Shown here in pieces: positions 23,660-40,929 of a stretch of 64,000 bases of DNA. The DNA is from Emydura subglobosa (Eukaryota; Chordata; Testudines; Chelidae). The notes under the pieces were generated by a model. The model did no database searches, was not told the origin of the DNA, and was given only the letters and a program-made list of their open reading frames with translations. The first letter of the stretch is position 1, and every line of letters starts with the position of its first letter. A program made the translations under genes and the position numbers. The DNA is taken from assembly GCA_007922225.1 (NCBI GenBank), contig ML679970.1, forward strand, positions 43,496,323 to 43,560,322, written 5' to 3'.

Positions 23660-24870
23660 CTGATCTGAGCTGGAGTGCATTGTCTTTGTTGCTGGGATGC
23701 AGTGGTGAGAGAGCAGCCAAGGAGCACAGATGGCCAAGAAGGGTCACAGTGGCTGTAAGACGTGCAGTTGCCTCTTGCTATTCTTCTCTTCTTCCCTCCT
23801 CCACCAATTCTCACCCCAGTGGACTTTGCTCCTACTCCCTTAAAATGATTAGTTAATGGTGATGCTGCAGTGTAAATTTGTGTTAACACTTCAGTCCTGT
23901 TAACGGGTGCGTACCCCACCGAGTCACTGTCGAGCTCTCTGCAGACACAAGCAGCCAGTGCTACAGTGGCTCTGTGGGTTCTCTTCGGAAAGTCATGACA
24001 TTTTATGTGAGCTCAGGGACATCTTTGGCCTCCTGATTTCTGAGCTCATGGGCTGACTGATCACCTCAACAAGCAGGGCTAGAATGGGTTTTAAATGGAA
24101 GCTGAATCCTAATCCCTCCCTAATCCCAAGACTCCAGGATGTCTCTGCTAGCCCTGCCAGTGATTGACATCTCTCCAGCATGCACACCTGCCCAGTCCAG
24201 TGGTGATTTGTCTCCACCAGCTGCTCCAGGTACCCGAACCAACATGCTCACACTGGTGAGGCAGAGCGCAAGACCACTTCTGCGACTTCCCTTTGCTTCC
24301 CTGTCAGAAGTCATTTTTCTGCAGGGAAACAAAGAAATCTGGGGGGGGAGGGGGGACGGACATGAATTCTGCATGCACACAGGGGTATAGAATTCCCCCA
24401 GAAGTAAATGGGAGACCAGATTTCTACATTTCTATCCATTTTTTGCACTTTTTTATGTAATTGATGTGAAAGTTTTCCATTACAAAAAATAATCCATATT
24501 TTTATATCCTGAATTCCACAGAAAAAGGATCACATTTTTTTCAAATACTGTGCAATATGGAGCCTAGCTGCCAGCAATAAAAAAAAAGTGAATTAATCTT
24601 TTCTGTTTAAAATGTACATCCTTTACTGGAGCATTAAGTAAACCGATCAGGGGATATGTGGGAAGCCAGCATTTGTTATAAGATGAATTGCTTTAATTTT
24701 CTCCCCAAACCATCTCATGCCTGGACACAACTACCACATGTGCAGTTCTTTTTAATCCTTTTCCCCATGGCTCTTCCAAGAGTGCCCCCAGTAACAAAAA
24801 TATGGTGTATCTTAATTGGAGTTTAGATCTAAGTGCCAGCTACACAGTAATTTATACAAAAATTCTTTAT
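23660..24870. other. Intergenic, no gene recognised
   Basis: Between BRK1 and the L1-like fragment I see no exon, RNA gene or VHL-like sequence. Only short frames occur. Confidence 0.4.
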
Positions 24871-24879
24871 TAACTAATT

Positions 24880-26060
24880 GAAAATATAAACTCCCCTTCC
24901 GACAGAGAGAACCACGCAGCCAGATCAATTTTTGTCCAAATTTCCGCCCCCCCCCCCCCCCCCGCGTCTTTTTTTCTTAACTTTTTCAAGCAAAATTGTA
25001 TCTTAGAAATTAAGCCTTTTATTCCAACTTGCTCATGGGTCAACTCCTCAAATGTGGTTAAAGGTCTAGATAGAGGCATCTTGCATCCAGTGTTGACAAT
25101 AAAATGTTGGGCTTGTAAATACTGAAACATGGGATCTTTATAATTGGATATGATTTCAGATCAGGGCCCAGGAATCTCTCTTTGAATTGAGTAATCTCAG
25201 TTCTTACTCACAACCAATAGTCACTTTGATATTTGCTAGGGATATATTCCTGGTTATTAGTGAAAGTAGCTAAGGGAGAGGGCCTGGGCAGCAAGAATTT
25301 AAAAGAAATTGTCCAAAATACAAAGGTGGGCTGGATGAATGGATGATTGGTGACCTACATTTCTTTTTAACCCAACAATTATCTGGCCTCCAGTCTTGTT
25401 TGAGTTTGACTCAGTGTTTTGGTGGTCAGTTGTTAACCCCGTTGGTCACATTTTAATAATAATAAAGCAAATTAGGGAAATTTAATCCATCCCACTTTGT
25501 AGGTTTATGAAGAACTTTAGAATTCACCATTTGTCTTTTATGTTTCCATATGAATTTTAGTAGCACATGCTGCCTTATTTTTAATGTCATGTCAGGCACT
25601 AATCAGGGTGCACTGAAACAAAAATAACTTTGAGAGGACATTTATCTTTACCATCTATCCTCCCTTAGCTGAGAAAATCCTCATTAATTCCATTCCTCTA
25701 TGCATTTTATTATTTGATTTCACAATTTAGAGTAATTTGCCTTAAAAAGATTTGTGTTTCTCCACACTTCATTCCTAAATATTTTAAGATTCCATTCCCA
25801 TTTAAATTTATGTAGCTGACAGCACTTCGTTTTGATTTTTTGACTATTAATTCCTAGTTTCAGATTTATCATAGTTTATTTTGAACCCTGATACCTGCCT
25901 AAATCCCACAATCAATTGTTCTATAATTTTTAGAGGCATCTGTAAATATAACAAGACATCTTCAGCATACAAAGCTATTTTGTGTTCTAATCCATAAGCT
26001 GTTTTGACGCCCCAGTGTCTCATTTTTACAGTAAAAAGTGAGAATAATAGACGACTCTGC
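24880..26060 (-). mobile_element. L1/Tx1-like LINE, 3' part, inverted
   Basis: The minus strand at about 25850-25985 reads LEHKIALYAEDVLLYLQMPL, then KIIEQLIVGF and SGFKINYDKSE. This is the catalytic palm of an L1-type reverse transcriptase (usual LFADDVLLYL..P and SGFKINW.KSE). It continues with LKYLG near 25780 and GRIDGKDK near 25640. Stops and frameshifts are frequent and the YADD box is YAED, so it is inactive. A poly-C tract lies at about 24947-24963. The left edge is uncertain. Confidence 0.75.
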
Positions 26061-26982
26061 CTTGTACCCTAGACAAATTAAACTGGGATTGATGACAATT
26101 AGCCAAAGCAGATGCTTGAACAGGAATCTAAAGGGCTGATAAACAATTAAAATCAAGAACACATATCACTAAGGCTGTACTACTACAATCAATACTAAAC
26201 TAAGAGTTAAACAATGTCGTCATCTTGTTAAGATCGAATCACAAAATCAAGAGGTTAACAATGATAGTAGTGCATTGGACTCAAGTCATCAATTAGTTAA
26301 ATAATCAATGCTTCAGTCCTAAAACTGGAATCCAAGGCTGGCTGTCAGTTTAGTTCTGAACCCCAATCAAAGAATTTCATCCAGGCAGTGCAATTCACAT
26401 TGAACTAATTCAATATAGAATATTCAATATAGAAACCAAATGACATATTTAAGCCACAACCACAAAGCCCATTAAAGCGTCCTCAGATTTCACTATTGCA
26501 TAGCATCCTTCTCCTCCCACGGCAGCACAGATACAGACCTTATGGAGACTTTAAGAAGCAGAAGTTTAACAGCTCTCACATAGCAATTTATATCTGACAG
26601 CTTAGTTTCTTTGAACATTGCATAGAAAAAAAGCCACACATTCTGTTATTTCATAGGGCAAAATTTTTGGGCTATTTACATTTGGCAACCTACAGTGATG
26701 CCTTCCCTGTGTAGACTTGGCAGGTGCTCATGCATGCTTTGATGCAGTGAGTCACCCTTTCACACCCTAATATAACAAAAAGGCCGGCTGAGTCTCAGTT
26801 AATAAACACAAAACAAAACATAGAACAGGGGAAAATAAAATATTTTAAACATTATGGGGTTCACGTTCTGCAGCTCTCAGGCTTTGGACTCATGTAGTAG
26901 GAGCTTAGGAGCCAAGCGAGGGTGTAGTTGGCCCAGCACGTCACGTTCGAGGGCTTTTTTGGGTACAGGGAAACTGACCAAG

Positions 26983-27232
26983 GGTATGTCTAGACTGACA
27001 GCAGATGTGAAGACCCACTCAATCAATCCAGAAGTCGATCTAGTAAAACCACCTCCAAAAAAAGTGTAGTGCTGCATCAATGGGTACGCGCTTCCCGTTG
27101 GCGCAGCGTAGTGGAGATGGTGCGCTAAACGAAAGTTATGAAGTTGATGGGAGTTACGCAAGCTACTCTGTGTAGCTTGCGTAACTCCTGTTGGCTGCTG
27201 CCGAATTTTCCGCTAAGTATAGACCAGGCCCA
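26983..27232. mobile_element. Harbinger-type MITE with internal hairpin
   Basis: The ends GGGTATGTCTAGACT and AGTATAGACCAGGCCC are inverted repeats that match other copies at 33687-33957 and about 56433-56705 and the Harbinger right end at 54757. Near the right end a perfect 17-base stem (27150-27166 with 27172-27188) has a 5-base loop. No coding capacity. The three-base target duplication was not resolved. Confidence 0.65.
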
Positions 27233-28439
27233 AGTTTGCTGGAGCTTGATATTGATGTAATAACTTCCTTCCTTGGAGAGGATCAATCGTGGGTTCCTGG
27301 AATGTCAGTCTCTCTTAGACGGCTTGTTGACTTGAAAGGCAAAGGGCTTCATCCTTTTTACCTTGTTCTTTCTGGTTTAGGATTCCAGCTCACCCCACAT
27401 TACAGGACCCCCCAGAGGGCTCTGGGAAAATCAGGTGTGAAATAGGGCTTGGATACAGACAACACGGCTTGAGCCAATTGGAGAGAAGCAGACCCAGCAA
27501 GTTTCTTTATCTGTTGCTGCAAACCACACACAGTGGGAATGTGTGAACACCAGAGAGATCAAAAATGAAAGAAACATGGCCTGAGGGTTAAATGGTTGTG
27601 CTCTAACAGCTGGCCTCCTTGGAAGGAGAAGGGGTCTCAGTACCCATAAACATAACTGGGGACAAAAAATTTAAACAGAAAGCCTCCCCACAGCATCACG
27701 CATCAGTCACCTTTCTTAAAAACAACTGTGGCCATCTCATGATAGATGCCATGTCTTTCCCTTGCAAACAAGAGAAGTGGGGATCTCAGTGACCCTTACA
27801 ATCTAATTGGGTAAACATTACACCACTTGTCTCCTTAAGTAGTTTTCCTCTTAATAGAAAATTTACTGTTATGTCTATCTAAATAATTTCTATTTGAATA
27901 AAAAATAACTAAAGCCTGTACAGGGTCTGTAGTTTTGTGTACATTATTTCTATCACGTATTCCCTCCCCCCACCCTAGCTTTTGAAGTGAGGAGTTACTT
28001 CAGCATGCCTTAGCCCACAGGGGTAAATTACAGCAAATAAACTATTCAGGATTAGCCATCATTTCCTATATTATTAACAAAAAGAAAATAATGTAACTTT
28101 CAGTTTTCCAATATAATTTGGGTTACATCATCAGTCTCTTACTCTTTACCCAGTAACTAACTTCCTATTTAATTTCATTTTGCAACAATAACATTCAAAG
28201 ATAACAAAATCCCACGTTAGTTTTCTTTTAATCCCCATTTCCACCAAGAGGGGTATCTTCAAGAATAGGTATTCTGCCGCTAGCCCGCATTCAGCACTGA
28301 TTTCCTTTTATACACGTTTGCAGCATCTACAGAACACGAGTTCAACCGAAATGGCATTTTTGCTTCCTCCACATCTGCACAGATAGTCACAGTATTGCCC
28401 AAGTCATAGGATTAGCTAGGAGATATCTTCATGTGAACA

Positions 28440-28640
28440 CTTTTGTAGGATTTGGACTGCAGCGACTATAGCTATTAGCCAAGATGGTCAAGGATGCTGC
28501 CCTGTGCCCTGGGTGTCCCTAGGCCTCTGACTGCCCACTGCTGAGACTGGATCACTTGGCCACTGTCGGAAAACAGGATATTGGACTAGATGGACCATTG
28601 GTCTGACTCAATATGGCTGTTATGTTCTTAGGGACCCAAA
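28440..28640 (+). mobile_element. CR1-like LINE 3' end fragment
   Basis: It contains AGCTATTAGCCAAGATGGTCA and ends GGACTAGATGGACC.TTGGTCTGACTCA.TATGGCTGTTATGTTCTTA, the same 3' end type as 40690-40925. Confidence 0.75.
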
Positions 28641-29854
28641 TATCAGGCCATTTTGCCTCGTTCCAAGTCACTTACTGTGGCATTCTCTCCTTGGATCAGC
28701 TGAGACAATATTGACCTAAAGAATTTAAGAACAATATGATCATATGCTGTTATTTCAGTTAGTTGCACCAATTGGGATGGTGCTGTTCACCACTTCAGAA
28801 TGGCGATTTCCTTGGGATAATGCCCAATAGCTTGGAGTATTCTCTCCAATCAAATGAAATGAATTTGAGCTTCCTTCATTTCATCATGGAATGTGGGGAG
28901 AAAAGCAAAAACAACATGAGAAGTTATTATTTTAGTTACTTACTATTAGTTACTAATAGTAATTACTAATAGCTAATTACTATTTAATAAAGTTCAGTTT
29001 CATATCAAGTAAAATTCCAGAGCAAGTTGCATATAATGACAAACAGGACAACGGATTCTCCCATTGTGTTCTCCTCTGAGCCATTCAAAACTGCTTCACT
29101 CAGTAATGTCTATTACTGAGTTGTGTTATTTACAAAAGTTTTAGCATCATCATAATGGGAAAAAAAAACGGTCAACCTTCCCCTCTGCAAACAATCCCAA
29201 CCTAGGCGGAAAACTCCCAGAAGTGGCTTTTGCAAATAGCTTTAAACTGAGATTTAAATGTATAATGATCAATAGGAATCAATTAGAATTCCCCTTCCCG
29301 GTCAGTGACACTTTCTTCTCCCGCGCCCTAATGAGTCTAATTTAGGATCAAAGGAATCAAGGTGATTCCACAGCACACGGCATCACATGCCACTTTGGGA
29401 GGTGCAGGGGTAGAATGTGAAGCAGATAAACTCTACATGGCTCAGACAGAAGATAACACTGATGCAGTGTTGGGGGAGAAGGGAATCCTGCTAACTCCTT
29501 GAGTGTCACAGAGGCTGTAACTTTTTTGCCTGCCCCTCATCCTGGTCTTTATTATATTTAAATACATTTTAAATGAGTAAAAATGGTACAGAAATAACTG
29601 CTGTTAAGCACACGCCAGGCAACGTGACAAAACTGGGAATGAGCCAATCCCCACAGGGGAGAACTTGGTGACACTAACAATCACTTTGCAACTGGGGGAA
29701 CAGTATAAATGTGATGCTTCAGGATTGACTAGGAGAAGTGATTGTTCAGCGCATGAGGGAACACGCTAGATAGCCTGTGTATAGTGGCCATGGCTCTGTC
29801 TTTATTGCAAGAATAGTTGTGTTTTTATATAAGAATAACAGGTAGATTTCACCC

Positions 29855-30315
29855 CTGTGTAGCTCATAGACTTGAAGACCATCAGGTACCATCATGATCT
29901 AGTCTGATCTCCTGCACATCGCAGGCCCCAGAACCTCACCCATCCACTCCTGTAATAGACCCCTAACCTATGACTGAGTTACCGAAGACCTCAGATCATG
30001 ATTTAAAGACTTCAACTTACAGAGAATCCACCATTTACTCTAGTTTAAATGTGCACGTGACCCGTGTCCCATGCTGCAAAGAAAGGCACCCCCTCTCCCG
30101 GGTCTCTGCCAATCTGACCTAGGGAAAAATTCCTTTCTCACCCAAACATGGCAATCAATTGGACCTTGAGCATGTTGGCAAGGCCCACCAGCCAAATACC
30201 CAGGAAAGAATTTTCTGTAGTAACTCAGAGTCCTCCCCCTCGAGTGTCCCATCTCCAGCTGTTGGGTATATTTGCTACTAGCAGATACAGATAGGCTACA
30301 TGCCATTGGAGGCAG
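29855..30315 (-). mobile_element. CR1-like LINE 3' UTR inserted just after ZNF-A
   Basis: Read on the minus strand it ends with GGCCTGCGATGTGCAGGAGA and TCAGACTAGATCATGATGG, a CR1-type 3' terminus. Its internal end touches position 30315, where similarity between the ZNF-A tail and the ZNF-C tail stops. The insertion therefore lies in the 3' UTR, right behind the decayed last finger. Confidence 0.75.
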
Positions 30316-30344
30316 TCTCATACCACCCCCTCCATAAGGCTTTT

Positions 30345-30429
30345 AATGGTTTGTGTCGCCCTTGTGAAGTCGTTGATGATAAATATAGGCTGAGCTCTGA
30401 TGGAAGCTTTTCCTGCACTAGGAACATCT
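30345..30429 (-). pseudogene. Nonsense-inactivated eleventh finger of ZNF-A
   Basis: In the same frame after the stop, the text continues RCS-stop-CRKSFHQSSAYIYHQRLHK. This matches the last finger of ZNF-C ([20 protein letters not shown]), with the linker PY codons changed to a stop and the Glu codon between the cysteines changed to TAG. The finger therefore existed and was lost by point mutation. Confidence 0.85.
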
Positions 30430-36883
<6,454 letters not shown>

Positions 36884-36929
36884 TTCCCTCACCTGTCCCC
36901 TGGGAAAACGGGACAAGCCGGAGCGACAG

Positions 36930-37800
36930 GGATGCTCTTCTTTAGCCTGTGGGGGCGAGAAGGACAGTTGGGGCGATTTGCCAACACATCTGTCTTCACT
37001 GCCGGGCAGGAGACCCCCCCGGCTCTTTCCCTGCGGACAGATGTTGGCACCTCTGCCATGCTGGGGAAAGGCTTTATCCCAGCAGCGCCGAGCCCCTGCC
37101 TCCTACCGGGCCACGTTTACACCCGCCCGCTGACTCAGGCTCGGGACCAGGTGCCAGAAGAGAGGAGTCGCTGGGGCGGATTCCCCCGGCTCTTGCCCCC
37201 AGGGGACTAGGGAGCATCAGGGCCTGGCCTCGCCTCTCTCCGGCCCGCAGAGCCGTGGGTCTGCCCAGGGCCGGGACCTGCTGCACGGCCTGGGCCTGGG
37301 GGGCAGGTGAGAGCCCGGGGCGCCGCCCTCCCCACTCATTTCTCGCCCGCCTCCCTTGCCCCGCAGCCCCCCCGGCCGGGCCAGGCCCAGGCCGCCTTCC
37401 CTCGCCTACGGCGGCTCCTTGTGCAGCGCCGGGCTGATCCCGCCCTCCTCGCCTGCGGCTGCCCCGGGGCCGAGCCCAGCTTTGTCCGGTCTCCGATCTG
37501 CGGCTTCCTCCCGCCGGCGGCGGCGCCCGCCCAGCGCCCAGGCCGGGCCGCCCTGCTCCAGCCCCTTCCTGCACAGGCACCGGCGGGAGGGGCTTTCCCC
37601 TGGAAGGAGCCGCCAGACCCGCACGGGCTCTCCCCGCTTAGCCCTGCCGGGAAGAGGCGAGTGACTGGCTCGGAGCCGGAGTCGGGCCGGAGGGGAGCGA
37701 AGGGGAGGGGAGGGGAGGGAAAGGGGAAGAGGTGGAGGGAGGGAGAGGTGCCTAGATCCTTCCCCTGACTCACCCTGGGCTGCTTGCTTCGGTGGCCTGT
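36930..37800 (-). promoter_or_regulatory. CpG-rich promoter region of ZNF-A
   Basis: GC- and CpG-rich sequence lies directly upstream of the ZNF-A first exon on the minus strand, with repeated GGGGCGG- and CCCGCCC-type boxes. Long open frames here are compositional. The transcription start cannot be placed from sequence alone. Confidence 0.55.
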
Positions 37801-38381
37801 AAACACAGAGCCCCCCGGTGACCTGTCACACGCCCCCTCCTCCAAGGGATCTAGGGTTCCCACTTTGGAAATGCAACACCCCCCTCCCCAGCATCCCTCT
37901 CCCCCAGCTCCATCTCCGACCCCCCACCCTTCAACTGCCAGCCTCTAGCCAGAGAAGGTCATTTTCTTACAGCTACTGCGGCCGTGGGACCCCTTAGCTG
38001 GACCCAGAGACGTAGAGATCCCAGCGCACTGGGGTAATAATGCAAATCTTTAGACCCATGTAAAGAAAACCACCAGGCAGATTCTCTTATTTTTCTAGGA
38101 ACTGGCAAATCCATTAAAAAACTGGCCTGGCTGGTCAAATACCGGCCAGGTGATAAGCCTCACCCCCCCCAGGGGTGACTCCATGCCAGGCGCCGGCTTT
38201 GCTGAGATTGTATAAACTCATTGCTGCGGCTGTATCCACCCTGCTCCGTTGTCACCCCACCACTGGGTCACAGCTGGAATGAATGGCTCTGCTTCCAGGG
38301 TCGGAACAACTGTCTCGCTTAACTGTGTGGGGCGGGGCTGGGGAAACACACTCGTGGGGACTGTTCAGATCATAACTAAAG

Positions 38382-38598
38382 CAGGGGTGGGCAAACTACG
38401 GCTCGTGGGCTGCATGTGGCCCATCTGAGCTTTTTATCAGGCCCTTCAGCTCAACCGGTGGTCCGCGGAAAAGTTGCAGAACAAGCTGTGTGGCTCAGTG
38501 GTGGACACTTCCCCAATCGCCCCGTCCCTCTGTATGGCCCGCCATACAATTTCTACATGCAGATGTGGCCCTCAGGCCAAAAAGTTTACCCTCCCCTG
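38382..38598. mobile_element. hAT MITE (217 bp) with exact 8-bp target duplication
   Basis: The ends CAGGGGTGGGCAAAC and GTTTACCCTCCCCTG are inverted repeats of hAT type. Both flanks are AACTAAAG (38374-38381 and 38599-38606), an exact 8-base target-site duplication, the hAT hallmark. It has no coding capacity. Confidence 0.88.
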
Positions 38599-38610
38599 AA
38601 CTAAAGACAC

Positions 38611-38670
38611 GGAGGCGGCGGGGGACACACCAACGGAGGCGGCGGGGGACACACCGACGGACGCGGCGAG
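38611..38670. repeat. 24-base tandem repeat, 2.5 copies
   Basis: GGAGGCGGCGGGGGACACAC plus CAAC (38611-38634) repeats with one change at 38635-38658, and a half copy follows. It begins four bases after the hAT target duplication. Confidence 0.75.
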
Positions 38671-39199
38671 TGCTAAAGCATCGGACCTAATGAGGGACGC
38701 ACCGCTTTGTATGGACTTTTTTGCTCTCTTTGTTAAGCACCCCCAAAAGTAACCCACAGACATACTTAGTAATGTTTCCCTATTCCCATATACCCCCTTG
38801 TATCTCTTAGCGCCCACATCATCACCCCCCCCATTCAGGACCCCACAGCTTATCCCTTGTTATTCTTCCCAGACTCCCAATCACTCCCCGTGACCCCCGA
38901 TAACCTGCATATTGTCCCTGGATGTTTTATAACTTTGCCCCTTTAACTCTATGGGTTACCTGTTTGTTCATTTACATTACCATTATTATATCTCATTATA
39001 TTAGCCTACTGCCACCAGCGTGGTCCCTGCGCTGTGTGAGAAACGGCTGGGCCTTGCAGATTGGCTTCCCATGGGAGGAGAAATCAGTGACCAGAGGCTG
39101 GGTAAATTCCAAGGGAGATTTGCTTTATTTACCCAAATACACCAGTCCCAGAAGAAAGGCAAATCTGCTCCTCCAGAAATCTCAGCACATACCAGCACA

Positions 39200-39695
39200 G
39201 TATTGTGTCCAGATTTGGGCCCCCCCACTACAACAAGGATGTGGAGACGTTAGAGAGAGTCCAGCAGAGGGCAACAAAAATGATTAGGGGGCTGGAGCAC
39301 AGGACTTATGAGGAGAGGCTGAGGGAACTGGGCTTGTTTAGTCTGCAAAAGAGAAGAATGAGGGGGGATTTGCTAGCAGCCTTTAACTACCTGAAAGGGG
39401 GTTCCAGGGAGGATGGAGCTAGGCTGTTCTCGGTGGTGGCAGATGACAGAACAAGGAGCAACGGTCTCAAGTTGCAGTCGGGGAGGTCTAGGTTGGACAT
39501 TAGGAAAAAGTTTTTCCCTTGGAGGATGGTGAAGCACTGGATGGGTTACCTAGGGAGGTGATGAATCTCCATCTTTAGAGGCTTTTAAGCTGCGGCTTGA
39601 TAAAACCCTCACTGGAATTATTTAGCTGAGGTTAGTCCTGCTCAGCAGGGGGTTGGACTCGATACTGCCTGAGGTCCCTATGATTCTATGACCCC
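39200..39695 (+). mobile_element. CR1 LINE, 3' end of ORF2 and 3' UTR
   Basis: The plus strand reads [20 protein letters not shown], then [16 protein letters not shown], with the 3' tail GGGGGTTGGACTCGATACTGC ending CTATGATTCTATGA. It is the best-preserved CR1 ORF2 end in the window. Confidence 0.92.
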
Positions 39696-39699
39696 CAGG

Positions 39700-40505
39700 A
39701 GCTGATGGAACCCTGTGGACCGGAGGAACCCCTGGGACCCTGGAGGAGCTGTCCTCCGCTGATGATGCAGAGGAGTTCCTGGACCTGCCACCGGTCGATG
39801 GGGAGGGACTTGTGGGCAGAGTACTCCAGTGACCCAGAGGGAAACTGAGGCATACAGGTACCCGGGGACAGGAAGTGGCCCAGGGACAGCTGGCTAGCAA
39901 GCCACTGAGTCAGGGGCTAACCCACATCAGTGTGTTGTGGCTGGAGTCCTGCTGATTCAGTGGCAAAGCAGGGCCCTGGGCTGGGATGCAGTGGAGACAG
40001 GTGGGCCTGCGCTCCCCTCCCCGCTTCCCTAACTACCCCAGGAGGGAGCGCTATCCTCTGTGGTTGCAGACAGAGGATCCTGAGCTCTACTGGCCTCGCC
40101 TGCCTGCAAGGCCGGGACCCCCAGACCATTGTACAAGCCCCGCCTGTGGGAAGGCCGATGGCTGCTGACTACCCAACCAGCCCTGCCCAGCTTGTGGGCT
40201 AGGGTCTGCAAACTGCTTATGTGCCCTGCCCTGCCTGAGGGCTGGGGGAAATAGACTGCTTTAACAGCCCCGCCTGTGGGAAGGCTGGGGCTATAGACCG
40301 CTTGCCTGCCACGCCCTGCCTGAGGCCCAGGGACACCAGATCGCTTGTCAGCCCACCCTGCTGGGGGCCAGGGCTAAAGACTTGTGAACGGGCACTGATT
40401 ATTCCCCCTAAAGGGAGATGCTATGGCCTTCCTTGGAGCCTGGGCCCGAGGAAGGGTCGTGATTCCCTGGCCAGATGGTGCCACCGGCTTACAGGGGGGA
40501 TATGA
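39700..40505. repeat. Degenerate GC-rich repeats, class unknown
   Basis: CCCCGCCTGTGGGAAGGC occurs at about 40139 and 40268, and CCTGCCTGAGG at about 40228 and 40314. This gives a loose 60-130 base periodicity. No supported gene. It looks like the internal or LTR part of an old retroelement. Confidence 0.4.
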
Positions 40506-40509
40506 CAGA

Positions 40510-40925
40510 TGACGATATAAAATCATGAATGGTGTGGAGAAAAAGTGTTATTTACCCTTCGCATAACACATGAACCAGGGGGTTCCCCAATGAAATTAAT
40601 AGGCAGCAGGTTTAAAACAAAGTCAACCTGTGGAACTCATTGCCAGGGGATTTTGTGAAGGCCAAAAATATAACTGGCTTCAAAAAAGAATTAGATAAGT
40701 TCAAGGAGGATCGATCAATTAATGGCTATTAGCCAAAATGGTCAGGGACACAACCCCATGCTCTAGATATCCCTAGACCTGACAGCTAGAAGCTGGGACT
40801 GGAAAAGAGGAGATGGATGACTCATTGATTGCTGTGTTTTGTTCACTCCCTCCGAAGGCTCTGACAGAAGACAGAATCCTGGGCTAGAGAGGCCATTGGT
40901 CTGACACAGTATGGCCGTTCTTATC
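40510..40925 (+). mobile_element. CR1-like LINE 3' fragment
   Basis: TGGCTATTAGCCAAAATGGTCAGG and the tail ATTGGTCTGACACAGTATGGCCGTTCTTAT match the copy at 28440-28640. It ends where the ZNF-B 3' flank unit starts. Confidence 0.75.
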
Positions 40926-40929
40926 AAAA

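Larger units (their letters stand above)
26150..29850 (-). repeat. 3' flank of ZNF-A, segmental duplication unit
   Basis: The sequence is collinear with 40930-43690 (after ZNF-B) and 55300-59770 (after ZNF-C). Examples are ATCAAGAACACATA..CACT at 26153 and 55327, GACGGCTTGTTGACTTGAAAGG at 27318 against ACGCTTGTTGATCTGAAAGG at 56708, and TCTAATTTAGG..CAAAG.AATCAAGG at 29336 against 43147. No coding frame is shared, so this is probably non-coding duplicated flank. Confidence 0.75.

Noticed and set aside
24947..24963. Run of C at the left end of the L1-like fragment
   Set aside because: A homopolymer that may be sequencing or assembly noise. No function can be argued.
37074..37863. Long GC-rich open frames upstream of ZNF-A
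   Set aside because: Compositional frames in the promoter CpG island, with no domain and no splice context.
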